64,000 nucleotides of DNA from CAZEYT01 sp964516295 (GTDB taxonomy: Bacteria > Verrucomicrobiota > Verrucomicrobiia > Chthoniobacterales > Terrimicrobiaceae), in NCBI GenBank assembly GCA_964516295.1, contig CAZEYT010000001.1, forward strand, positions 62,001 through 126,000. The letters are read 5' to 3'. The position numbers were made by a program, and so were the translations under genes. The notes under the pieces were generated by a model, which was not told where the DNA came from, did not search any database, and saw only the letters and a program-made list of their open reading frames with translations. Below are positions 24,556 to 32,510 of this stretch, in pieces (the first letter of the stretch is position 1; every line of letters starts with the position of its first letter).

Positions 24556-25289
24556 AGCCTCTCTTCGGACAAACCCGCACCCGCATCGCCACCCGCCACG
24601 CCCTCATTGCGCCCGATGGCCACGTGGCATCACGATTGCCCGACTTCGAGCGTGCAGTGCCGTATTTTTTGATCGCGCCGCCGTTGAGCCGGTCGTTTTC
24701 CCAGATTCTCATCCGGTTCGAAACGGACGGACGCGGCGTTTTTCCCGCCGATGAAATCGAGTCGGCCATCTACGTGGAATCCGGCTCCGCCCGCACCGGC
24801 ATCGGCTCCGAAACCCAGACGCTCACTGCGGGTGGCTTCGCGTTTTGCCCGGCCGGGCAGCCGCTTAAAATCGAGGCGTCCGATGCCGTGGTAACGGTTT
24901 TTCGAAAACGCTACCAACCACTCGGTGATCCACCGGCCGCCGTGTTCGGATCGGCCCATGACGTTCCCGGTGTTCCTTTTTTGGGAAATCCCAAAGCCCT
25001 GCTGAAAACGCTGTTGCCGGATGTTCCGGGCTTCGATCTCGCGATGAACATCTTCACCTACGAACCCGGCGCAACGCTGCCGTTTGTGGAAACGCACATC
25101 ATGGAGCACGGCCTGCTCATGCTGGGCGGACAGGGTGTTTACCGACTCGAGGAGGACTATTACCCCGTGTGCGCGGGAGACGTTCTTTGGATGGCGCCCT
25201 GGTGCCCGCAGTGGTTTGTCGCCATGGGCGATGAGCCGGCGTCCTATCTTTACTACAAAGACGTGAACCGCCACTCCGATCCCGCATGA
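24552..25289 (+). CDS. allE: (S)-ureidoglycine aminohydrolase (bicupin)
   Basis: A 245-residue bicupin. The C-terminal cupin carries MNIFTYEPGATLPFVETHIMEHGLLMLGGQGVY in two parts (family metal ligands Glu, His, His, Gln region) and ends WMAPWCPQWFVAMG, both strongly typical of UGHY/AllE. The enzyme releases ammonia from ureidoglycine to give ureidoglycolate in purine (allantoin) breakdown. It is followed, with a 4-base overlap, by an M20 amidohydrolase that fits the neighbouring step. Confidence 0.88.
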   Translation: MKPLFGQTRTRIATRHALIAPDGHVASRLPDFERAVPYFLIAPPLSRSFSQILIRFETDGRGVFPADEIESAIYVESGSARTGIGSETQTLTAGGFAFCPAGQPLKIEASDAVVTVFRKRYQPLGDPPAAVFGSAHDVPGVPFLGNPKALLKTLLPDVPGFDLAMNIFTYEPGATLPFVETHIMEHGLLMLGGQGVYRLEEDYYPVCAGDVLWMAPWCPQWFVAMGDEPASYLYYKDVNRHSDPA

Positions 25290-26515
25290 ACCTCGCGCGA
25301 CTTACGGCCGAGATCGAGGAACTGGCGTCGATTTCCGAACATCCCGCCCCGGCCGTCACCCGCGTGCTCTTTTCCGACGAGGACCGCCGGGCCCGCGCCT
25401 GGCTGGTCGAAAAATGTCACGCGGCCGGACTTTCCACGCGGATCGATGCGGTGGGAAATCTCTTCGCGCGTCGCGAGGGCAGCGATCCCACGCTTCCCGC
25501 CCTCGCCACGGGTTCGCACATCGACGCCATTCCCAATGCCGGAAAATATGACGGCGTTGTGGGTGTTCTCGGCGGACTCGAAGCCCTGCGCTCACTCGAC
25601 GAGCGCGGCATCCGACTGCGGCACGCGGTGGAGTTGATTTTGTTCACGGCTGAGGAGCCCACCCGCTTCGGCATCGGCTGTCTCGGAAGCCGACTGCTCG
25701 CCGGGGCTCTCGATCCGGAAGCGGCGGATGCCCTTCGCGACAAAGACGGAACGAGCCTGGCGGCATTTCGTGCGTCCGAGGGGTGGGCCGGGTCGCTCGA
25801 ATCCGTGCGGCTGGCCCCGGGGCACTACGCAGCCTTTTTGGAGCTCCACATCGAGCAGGGACCCATCCTCGAACGCGAGGGCTTGGATATTGCCGCCGTG
25901 GAAAAAATCGCCGCCCCCGCCGCCCTCCGGGTGCGCTTTGTCGGCGAGGGCGGGCATGCCGGAGCTGTCCTCATGCCCGATCGCCACGATGCCGGCCTGG
26001 GAGCCGCCGAGGCGGCCCTCGCTCTGGAAAAACGCGTCGTCACCTCCGGAAGCCCGGACTGCGTCGGCACGACCGGGATCGTCCGCCTGCTCCCCGGTGC
26101 CATCAATTCCGTGCCTTGCGAGGCCCTGCTCGAGATGGACATCCGCGACACCCGGCTGTCTTCGCGCGACGGCGTTCTTGCGGCGCTCCGGGACGATCTG
26201 GAAGAAATCGCCCGCCGCCGCGGACTCCAATCGACCGTCGAGACCATCAGCGCCGACCCACCGGCTGTCTGCGACCCTCGGCTGGTCGAAGCCATCGAGC
26301 GCGTGGCTTCCGAGGCCGGACTTTCCTGCCGCCGTCTCGTCAGCCGTGCCTACCACGATTCGCTCTTCCTCGCCCGCATCGCCCCGACCGCGATGATTTT
26401 CATCCCGTGCCACCAAGGCTACAGCCACCGTCCCGACGAGTATTCTTCCCCCACGCAGATTGCCAATGGCGTCGAGGTGCTCGTCGGAGCGCTGCGAAAG
26501 GCGGACGAGATTTAG
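25286..26515 (+). CDS. M20-family amidohydrolase (allantoate or ureidoglycolate amidohydrolase)
   Basis: A 409-residue dinuclear-metal amidohydrolase with GSHIDAIPNAGKYDGVVGVL (metal ligands His and Asp), ILFTAEEPTRFG (Glu-Glu) and LELHIEQGPILE. A dimerisation domain follows (FVGEGGHAGAV), and PCHQGYSHRPDEYSS supplies the last His. This is the allantoate amidohydrolase/ureidoglycolate amidohydrolase/carbamoyl-amino-acid hydrolase clade. Coupling to allE favours an allantoate or ureidoglycolate substrate. Ends in a 4-base convergent overlap with ndh. Confidence 0.85.
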   Translation: MNLARLTAEIEELASISEHPAPAVTRVLFSDEDRRARAWLVEKCHAAGLSTRIDAVGNLFARREGSDPTLPALATGSHIDAIPNAGKYDGVVGVLGGLEALRSLDERGIRLRHAVELILFTAEEPTRFGIGCLGSRLLAGALDPEAADALRDKDGTSLAAFRASEGWAGSLESVRLAPGHYAAFLELHIEQGPILEREGLDIAAVEKIAAPAALRVRFVGEGGHAGAVLMPDRHDAGLGAAEAALALEKRVVTSGSPDCVGTTGIVRLLPGAINSVPCEALLEMDIRDTRLSSRDGVLAALRDDLEEIARRRGLQSTVETISADPPAVCDPRLVEAIERVASEAGLSCRRLVSRAYHDSLFLARIAPTAMIFIPCHQGYSHRPDEYSSPTQIANGVEVLVGALRKADEI

Positions 26516-27816
26516 CGGCCGGGTTTTTCTTCCGGCAGAATCCCCCACCGTCCGGCGGGGCGGGCGATGAGGCGGGCGCCTTTGGCGTAGGTGAAATACG
26601 CCCACGCCCACTGGAGAAAGACGGCCGTGCGATTGCGGAAACCGATGAGGAAAAAGAGGTGGACGAACGCCCAGGCTGCCCAGGCGGGGAAGCCGCCGAA
26701 TTTCAGCGGCCCGACTTCGGCCACCGCGGCATTCCGCCCGATTGTGGCCATGCTGCCCTTGTCAAAATACTCCCACCTCCCGGGGGGCTGTCCGTCGATT
26801 CGTCTCAAAATATTCCGCGCAGCGTGGCGCCCGGCCTGCATCGCGGCGGGACTCACGCCGGGCACGGGTTTTCCTCCGTCGAAGGTCGCGGAAATCATGT
26901 CGCCGATAGCCTGGATTTCCGGGTGACCGGGAATGGTGAGATCGGGAAGCACTTTGACCCGCCCGGCGCGGTCCACTTCCGCACCGAGCAGGGCGGCCAG
27001 TGGGGATGCCTTGTTGCCGGCCGCCCAGACGACCGTTCGCGTTGGAATGACCTCGTCGCCGATCGTGACGTCGCCATCGGAGATCGCCGTGACGGGTTTT
27101 CCCAATCGCACGTCGACGCGGAGTTGCTCGAGCTGGCGTCGGGCGCTCGCCGAGGTTTCTTCGGAAAAAGTCGGGAGAATGCGCGGACCGGCCTCAACCA
27201 GGAGAACGCGGGACTGTGCCGGGTTGATGCGCCGGAAGTCCTTGCGAAGCGTGAAACGGGCGAGCTCGGAAATCGCCCCGGCCATCTCGACGCCCGTCGG
27301 CCCCGCACCCACAACAACGAACGTGAGCGCCGCCGCGAGTTCCGCCGGAGTCCGCGATTTCTCGCCGACTTCAAAGGCGAGCAAAACCCGCCGCCGGATT
27401 TCGGTCGCGTCTTCAATCGTCTTCAGTCCGGGAGCCAAGGACTCCCATTGATCATTGCCGAAGTACGCATGCCTGGCTCCGGCGGCGACGATGAGATAAT
27501 CGTAGTGCAGCTTCAGATCCGGTGTGACCACCTCGCGCGCGGCCGGATCGATGCCCACCACTTCATCGAGAACCACCGTGGCATTTTTCTGCCCGCGCAG
27601 GATCGCCCGGATCGGTTGCGCGATGTCCGCCGGCGACAGCCCGGCCGTCGCGACTTGATACAGGAGCGGCTGGAAAAGGTGGTGATTGCTCCGGTCGATC
27701 AAAACCACCTCCACCGGCGCATCCGCAAGCGCCTTCGCGGCGCTGAGGCCGCCGAACCCGCCCCCGATAATGATGACGACGGGACGTTTGGCAGTGCCGG
27801 ATGTGGATGAACTCAT
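26512..27816 (-). CDS. ndh: Type II NADH dehydrogenase
   Basis: A 434-residue flavoprotein. The N-terminal FAD dinucleotide fold shows VVIIIGGGFGGLSAAKALA. HHLFQPLLYQVATAGLSP is the NDH-2 signature, VVVGAGPTGVEMAGAI is the NADH-binding fold, and IPGHPEIQAIGDM is the second FAD motif. A C-terminal hydrophobic stretch (AWAAWAFVHLFFLIGF) attaches it to the membrane. It oxidises NADH and reduces quinone without pumping protons. Confidence 0.93.
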   Translation of the reverse strand: MSSSTSGTAKRPVVIIIGGGFGGLSAAKALADAPVEVVLIDRSNHHLFQPLLYQVATAGLSPADIAQPIRAILRGQKNATVVLDEVVGIDPAAREVVTPDLKLHYDYLIVAAGARHAYFGNDQWESLAPGLKTIEDATEIRRRVLLAFEVGEKSRTPAELAAALTFVVVGAGPTGVEMAGAISELARFTLRKDFRRINPAQSRVLLVEAGPRILPTFSEETSASARRQLEQLRVDVRLGKPVTAISDGDVTIGDEVIPTRTVVWAAGNKASPLAALLGAEVDRAGRVKVLPDLTIPGHPEIQAIGDMISATFDGGKPVPGVSPAAMQAGRHAARNILRRIDGQPPGRWEYFDKGSMATIGRNAAVAEVGPLKFGGFPAWAAWAFVHLFFLIGFRNRTAVFLQWAWAYFTYAKGARLIARPAGRWGILPEEKPGR

Positions 27817-27909
27817 ACTCTATCAACGTTCCAGAGGCCCGGGCCGCGTCAACAACCATCCGAAATTCTCCTGTGCAGCCGGGCGCGTTTCCGGTTCCAT
27901 GGGCCTCCT

Positions 27910-28314
27910 ATGCCCGAGGAAATCTTGCCCGATTTGCAGGCCTGTGTCCTGTGCGAGGATGTGCGCCAGGAGGCCAGCGGCCAGCAAACACTCATCGGCA
28001 TTATCGGGGTCATTCCCGCGCCCGTTATGCCCATCGGATTTTTCAAACTCTGCCTGTGGACACGTTGGTGCGGCGGGGTGGGAACGTTTCGCCAGAAATC
28101 CCTCATCCTCAATCCCGACGACGAAAACCCCATCGCCGAGAGCGAGGTCGACTTTACCCTCCCGGCCCTCGATGCCCACGCGACAAACGTCCATGTTTTC
28201 GGCGGGCTTCAGTTTCAGAAACACGGGATCTTTACGGTCGAGGTCCGGGTGGACAACGAACTCCGGTTGCGCTTCCCGCTACCAGTCGTGCCGGTGCAGA
28301 ATGCCAACGGCTGA
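27910..28314 (+). CDS. Conserved hypothetical protein (DUF6941-like)
   Basis: A 134-residue soluble protein. It opens with PDLQACVLCEDVRQEASGQQTLIGIIGVI, read here as two adjoining conserved blocks, and continues in beta strands (VDFTLPALD, IFTVEVRVDNE). The start pattern resembles DUF6941 proteins, whose function is unknown; this attribution is tentative. First of three closely spaced plus-strand genes. Confidence 0.6.
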   Translation: MPEEILPDLQACVLCEDVRQEASGQQTLIGIIGVIPAPVMPIGFFKLCLWTRWCGGVGTFRQKSLILNPDDENPIAESEVDFTLPALDAHATNVHVFGGLQFQKHGIFTVEVRVDNELRLRFPLPVVPVQNANG

Positions 28315-28323
28315 TTGACCGCG

Positions 28324-28944
28324 ATGGAAGGGATCATCTGCCCGCAGGCTCCCGACGAACGATCCGCCTGGGACATCGTCCGCCAAGCCCCCGCCGTGGC
28401 GCTGGGGCAGTTCTGGCGCGACACGCCCGAGGAAAACTTCGCCCCCGGCGCCGTGCAGATGGCTTGGACACCCGACGCCCTGTGGGTCCGCGCGGAGCTC
28501 ACCGACGCCGATGTGTTCACGGACGCCCGCCGCGACTCGGAAAAAATGTGGCTCTTGGGCGATGTCTTCGAGATTTTTCTGGAGGATCCCGCCGCCGGAT
28601 TCTACGCCGAAATGCACGTCGTCCCCGGCAATTTTCGCATGCAGCTCCGCCTCCCGCCCGACTTTCTCCAAGAAAACGGTGGAAAGCCGACGCTCGACGG
28701 TCGTTTTGTTGATCCGCCGCGGTTTGCCAGCACCAGCGAAATCACCTCGATCGGATGGATCGTTGAGGCACGAATCCCCGCCGAAGAAGTCAGCCCGACC
28801 GCGATTCATCCCGGAGCACGGTGGCGCGCCTCCTTCAGTCGTTACGATATCACGCGGGGCCGGGAAGCGGTTCTTTCTTCCACTTCGCCCCATACCCTGC
28901 TGAGCTTCCACCGACGGGAAGACTGGCGCATGTTATGCTTCTGA
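28324..28944 (+). CDS. CBM9-like (DOMON-fold) carbohydrate-binding protein
   Basis: A 206-residue protein with the CBM9-like family pattern: an early FWRDTPEENFAPGAVQMAWTP region, a central KMWLLGDVFEIFLEDP, and a late IGWIVEARIPAEEV. Such modules bind sugars and often accompany glycoside hydrolases. No signal peptide is visible. ATG 28324 is used; a TTG directly after the previous stop (28315) would add three residues. Confidence 0.7.
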   Translation: MEGIICPQAPDERSAWDIVRQAPAVALGQFWRDTPEENFAPGAVQMAWTPDALWVRAELTDADVFTDARRDSEKMWLLGDVFEIFLEDPAAGFYAEMHVVPGNFRMQLRLPPDFLQENGGKPTLDGRFVDPPRFASTSEITSIGWIVEARIPAEEVSPTAIHPGARWRASFSRYDITRGREAVLSSTSPHTLLSFHRREDWRMLCF

Positions 28945-29213
28945 ACGACGAGCAACTCGAACTCCTCAAGGGCGATCTCGACTACATCCTCGCCCGTACG
29001 CGCTGCGACACGATCCAGCTCACGCGGGGGCAGGTCCTCAATGCCATCGGTCGCGATCCGGACGTGTTTCTCGATCTCGTCGAGGCCATGCCCGCTTCGG
29101 AAGCCCGCTGGCTCAGCGTGCCGCCCGACGTCCTGCGCCCGCTCATTCAACGGCGGCAGCTCGGGATCAGCGGGGGTGTTTCCGCGGGCCAGGCCACGCT
29201 GCCCGGAGTGTGA
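28935..29213 (+). CDS. Hypothetical protein, 92 residues
   Basis: ATG 28935 overlaps the preceding gene by 10 bases. The product is acidic at first (LLNDEQLELLKGDLDYILART) and appears alpha-helical, with DPDVFLDLVEAMPASEARWL in the middle. No family is recognised. The codon pattern and tight coupling suggest a real gene. Confidence 0.55.
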   Translation: MLLNDEQLELLKGDLDYILARTRCDTIQLTRGQVLNAIGRDPDVFLDLVEAMPASEARWLSVPPDVLRPLIQRRQLGISGGVSAGQATLPGV

Positions 29214-29279
29214 TCTCGGGGCGATGCCCCAGCAGCCCGTGGGTTGCGCTTTGAAAATCGCCGGGTATCGTTGCCGCTG

Positions 29280-29966
29280 ATGAAAACGCCCTTCTCCATC
29301 CTGCTCGCCCTCGTCGCCCTGGCACCGGCCGTTTTGGCGCAATCCGGCCCCTACACGCTCCCGCCGCTCCCCTACGAGCCGACCGCACTCGAGCCGCACA
29401 TCGACGCCCAGACGATGACGATCCACCACGACAAGCACCACCGCGCCTATGTGGACAACGCCAACAAACTTCTCGCCGACCAGCCGGAGCTCGCCAAGCT
29501 GAGCCCGGAAGACCTCCTCAAAAACCTCGACGATGCCCCGGAAGCGATTCGCAAGGGCCTCCGCGACAATGTTGGCGGACACGTGAACCATTCCCTCTTT
29601 TGGCTCATGATGAGCCCGAAAGGTGGCGGCACCCCGACCGGAGCCCTGGCCGATGCCATCAACAAAAAATTTGGATCCTTCGAGGCCTTCCAGACCCAGT
29701 TCAACGAAGCAGCCAAGAAGCGCTTCGGCAGCGGCTGGGCGTGGCTCGTCTTGGACGAAGATGGCGACCTCGAAATCGTCTCCACCCCGAACCAAGACCC
29801 GCCCCTCCTCGAAGACCAAACCGCCCTGCTCGGCCTCGACGTCTGGGAGCATGCCTATTACCTTAAATACCAAAACCGCCGCCCGGACTACATCACCGCT
29901 TGGTGGAATATCGTGAACTGGCCGTTCGTCCAGGAACGCTACGAGAAAGCGGTCGCCAAAAAGTAA
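29280..29966 (+). CDS. sodA/B-type: Exported Fe/Mn superoxide dismutase
   Basis: A 228-residue SOD with an N-terminal signal peptide ([20 protein letters not shown]), so it acts in the periplasm or outside. The Fe/Mn-SOD core shows [32 protein letters not shown] (first metal His), [10 protein letters not shown] (second His) and [20 protein letters not shown] (Asp and His). It converts superoxide to peroxide and oxygen. Metal preference cannot be fixed by eye. A strong terminator follows 11 bases after the stop. Confidence 0.92.
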   Translation: MKTPFSILLALVALAPAVLAQSGPYTLPPLPYEPTALEPHIDAQTMTIHHDKHHRAYVDNANKLLADQPELAKLSPEDLLKNLDDAPEAIRKGLRDNVGGHVNHSLFWLMMSPKGGGTPTGALADAINKKFGSFEAFQTQFNEAAKKRFGSGWAWLVLDEDGDLEIVSTPNQDPPLLEDQTALLGLDVWEHAYYLKYQNRRPDYITAWWNIVNWPFVQERYEKAVAKK

Positions 29967-29977
29967 CCTTCTTTTGA

Positions 29978-30016
29978 GCCCTCCCGCCACCACCCGCGGC
30001 GGGAGGGCTTTTTTTT
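29978..30016 (+). terminator. Rho-independent terminator after superoxide dismutase
   Basis: An 11-base perfect stem, GCCCTCCCGCC (29978-29988) with GGCGGGAGGGC (29998-30008), followed by eight T. It separates the housekeeping part from the polysaccharide locus. Confidence 0.92.
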
Positions 30017-30058
30017 CGTGCTGCCAACGGGCGGAAGTGGAAGACTTCTCCGCTCTTG

Positions 30059-31768
30059 ATGCCGCCTGAAGTCCACCCGCTCCACTCCCCGCCGCGCCTT
30101 GCCTGGGCGACGCAGAAACTGGCGTCTCTCGCCCGGCGGATCCGCGGGGCGGATCGCTGGCTCCTCGCGGCCGTGTTGGTGGGAATCCTTCTCGGCGCGC
30201 AGGGATTCGGGTGGGGGCGCTATGATTGTCTGAATTTGGACCGCATGGCGTTTCAGAGTGTGATGTCCAACGAGCGCCGGCCCTTCGAGCCGGACTCTTA
30301 CGTCAAACCGCCGCTTTACACCTACCTGAACCTTCTCGTGGCGCGATGGCCGGCGGATAATTTCGCCCGGATCATCCCCGGACTCAGCGGTTCCGAGCGG
30401 CAACAAATTTCCTTTCGCGGCCGGGTGGTTCTCTCCCGGGCCTTCAATCTCGGCCTGTTTGCCGGGTTGGTCGTCATGGTTTTTGTGGCGGTTCGGGAGG
30501 CGTTTGGACGTCCGGCCGCACGAATGGCCGCGTGGATCCTCGCGACCTCCAGCGGGTTTATTCCTTATCAGGTTTTTCTCACGACCGACTTGGCGCTGGT
30601 CGTTTTCATGATGGCCGCCTTCGTGGCCTCGCTCGGCATTTTGCGTGAGCCCGGGATGAGGATTTCTGTCATCGCCGGCCTGCTGGCGGGGGCGGCGACA
30701 GCGGTAAAATACAACGGCCTCGCCATCGCGATCTGCCTGCCGCTGGCGCATTTGCTCGCGAGCCGGGGAAATCCCATCTCCGCCTGTCTGCGCCGTCCGG
30801 CGGCTTGGGCTTGCGGCGCGGCGGTGCCGGTGGGCTTTGTTCTCGGCAATCCCTACAGCGTCATCGCTTTCCCGAAGTTCTGGAACGACTTCCTCTACAA
30901 CTACATCGTCACCCCGGTTTACAACGGGGCGGGCGAGGGGACCGGATATCGGGCTTTTCTGAACAGCTTTCCGGAAATTTTCGGGCCGCTGGGCTCGTGG
31001 TTCCTCGCCGCCATGATCGTGCTGGGCTTCGGTTTGGTGGCGGTGTCGTTGGCGCGAAAAACCGAACCTGCTTGGAAAATCTGGCTGCTCGCGGCGGCGG
31101 TATTCGCCTTTTATTTCTGGAAAATCGGCGGCTTTCCCCGTGTCGAGACCCGCTTCGTTCTCCCGATGGCGCCATTTGTCCTGATCCTCGCCGGGGCGGG
31201 CCTCGCCCTCCTCGCGCGGTTCCGCTGGGTCGCCTGGACCGCGGTCACCGCCCTCGTCGCCCTCAATCTCGCCTCCGGCTGGTGGATCGGAGAACTCTTC
31301 CGAAAAGACCCCCGCTCGCTCGCGCTCACATGGGCCGAGACGAACTTCGGTCGCAACGACTCCCTCGAGACCAGCGGCGCCTGCCCGCAGTGGCGCTGGC
31401 TCCCGGATCGCAAACTCAAAATTCATCGCATCCCCTCCGGTCTCGAGCGCCGCCAGAACTTCGCCCAAATGTTCGCCGACGACCCGGCCATGCTCGCTCG
31501 CATCGCGGAATTCGAGTCGCCCGACGACATCGGCTGGTTCTCCCCCGAAGCCCGTGCCTCCCGCGACCCGCGCTGGATCGCCTGGGCCACCATCGACCTC
31601 GAGGGCCTCTCGATCCCGTTCTTCGAGGCCCTTTTCGAACCCGCCTCCGGTTACCAAGTCGCCTTCGACGCCTCCAGCCCCGAACTCCCCCCCTGGGCCT
31701 ACCCTCGCGGCACCGAATTCCTCCGCAACCGCCTCGTCATCTGGAAAAAAACCCCCGCCTCTCCATAA
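30059..31768 (+). CDS. GT39-like polytopic membrane glycosyltransferase (paralogue 1)
   Basis: A 569-residue protein with about ten membrane helices. The first periplasmic loop begins with the acidic motif GWGRYDCLNLDRMAF, where PMT/ArnT-type enzymes hold their catalytic Asp. It also shows KPPLYTYLNLL, PYQVFLTTDLALV, AVKYNGLAIA and FLYNYIVTPVYN. Such proteins transfer sugars from polyprenyl-phosphate donors to extracytoplasmic acceptors. A soluble C-terminal part of about 150 residues follows. Clearly paralogous to the gene at 32511-34181. First gene of the long polysaccharide locus. Confidence 0.8.
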   Translation: MPPEVHPLHSPPRLAWATQKLASLARRIRGADRWLLAAVLVGILLGAQGFGWGRYDCLNLDRMAFQSVMSNERRPFEPDSYVKPPLYTYLNLLVARWPADNFARIIPGLSGSERQQISFRGRVVLSRAFNLGLFAGLVVMVFVAVREAFGRPAARMAAWILATSSGFIPYQVFLTTDLALVVFMMAAFVASLGILREPGMRISVIAGLLAGAATAVKYNGLAIAICLPLAHLLASRGNPISACLRRPAAWACGAAVPVGFVLGNPYSVIAFPKFWNDFLYNYIVTPVYNGAGEGTGYRAFLNSFPEIFGPLGSWFLAAMIVLGFGLVAVSLARKTEPAWKIWLLAAAVFAFYFWKIGGFPRVETRFVLPMAPFVLILAGAGLALLARFRWVAWTAVTALVALNLASGWWIGELFRKDPRSLALTWAETNFGRNDSLETSGACPQWRWLPDRKLKIHRIPSGLERRQNFAQMFADDPAMLARIAEFESPDDIGWFSPEARASRDPRWIAWATIDLEGLSIPFFEALFEPASGYQVAFDASSPELPPWAYPRGTEFLRNRLVIWKKTPASP

Positions 31769-31822
31769 AATTCAAGTCCTTCATTTTTTATTGAAATAGA
31801 TGATGAATCTCGTAAATCCCTG

Positions 31823-32332
31823 ATGGTTATGGCTGAAACCCCGGCAACCGTTCCCGCAAAAACGCTGGACGCCTTGGAAATCGAGGCAATCGAGATGTTC
31901 ATCAATTTCCTGAAACTGGTGGGCCTCCCGAAATCGGTCGGGGAAATTTACGGCCTCCTCTTCGTCTCGCCCAAACCGCTGGCGATGGAGGATCTCATGG
32001 ACAGGCTGAAGATCAGTCTCGGCGCGGCCAGTCAGGGCCTGAAAATCCTGCGATCCGTCGGGGCGGTGAAGGTGGTCTATTCGCCCGGAGACCGGCGCGA
32101 TCACTACGTGGCCGATTTGGAGTTGAGTCGTTTTGCGACGGCCTTCATTCGCGACGAGCTCACGCCGCGGATGGACCGGGCGCTGGAGCGGATCAAGCGA
32201 ATGGAAGCCCTCGCCGAAGCCAAGGAACCCGGCGATCGCGAGGCAGCCTATCAGCGCATTGAACGGCTCAAACATTGGATGGAACGCGGGCAGAAAATGA
32301 TGCCCTGGATCCTGAAGTTCCTCGTGAACTGA
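31823..32332 (+). CDS. GbsR/MarR-type transcriptional regulator
   Basis: A 169-residue winged-helix protein. The helix-turn-helix area is KSVGEIYGLLFVSPKPLAMEDL, then LKISLGAASQGLKILRSVG and a wing VVYSPGDRRDHYVAD. A long C-terminal helix serves dimerisation. This is the GbsR subgroup of MarR-like regulators. It sits between the two GT39-like paralogues and is a candidate regulator of the polysaccharide locus. Its ligand is unknown. Confidence 0.8.
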   Translation: MVMAETPATVPAKTLDALEIEAIEMFINFLKLVGLPKSVGEIYGLLFVSPKPLAMEDLMDRLKISLGAASQGLKILRSVGAVKVVYSPGDRRDHYVADLELSRFATAFIRDELTPRMDRALERIKRMEALAEAKEPGDREAAYQRIERLKHWMERGQKMMPWILKFLVN

Positions 32333-32342
32333 CGGCTCCGCC

Positions 32343-32378
32343 GCGGGAAAAATCCCGCAAACCCTGAAAAATGCAGGG
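32343..32378 (+). terminator. Pair of hairpins after the GbsR-type regulator
   Basis: Two short inverted repeats in tandem, GCGGGA-AAAA-TCCCGC (32343-32358) and CCCTG-N7-CAGGG (32362-32378). They are followed by A-rich rather than T-rich sequence, so they could be weak terminators or binding sites. The remaining bases up to 32510 hold no other supported feature. Confidence 0.35.
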
Positions 32379-32510
32379 AAAAATCGAAAAAAATCGCATG
32401 GACCGGTGGAAAAATCCCGCTGATGACCAAAGGCGGCAGCCTGTACTTCGCCCGGCGACACCCCGCCCCGCTTCGATTTTGGACCGGATTTCGGCCGGGG
32501 AAATTTTTTC

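Noticed and set aside
29939..31657. Minus-strand open frame (572 codons) opposite the first GT39-like gene
   Set aside because: Charged, repetitive translation without hydrophobic core; the plus-strand protein has conserved motifs and a paralogue.
32343..32378. Operator or repeat family based on GCGGGAAAAATCCCGC-like palindromes (similar ones near 20142 and 32343)
   Set aside because: The copies differ in stem and loop and lie after genes; simple hairpins explain them better than a shared binding site.
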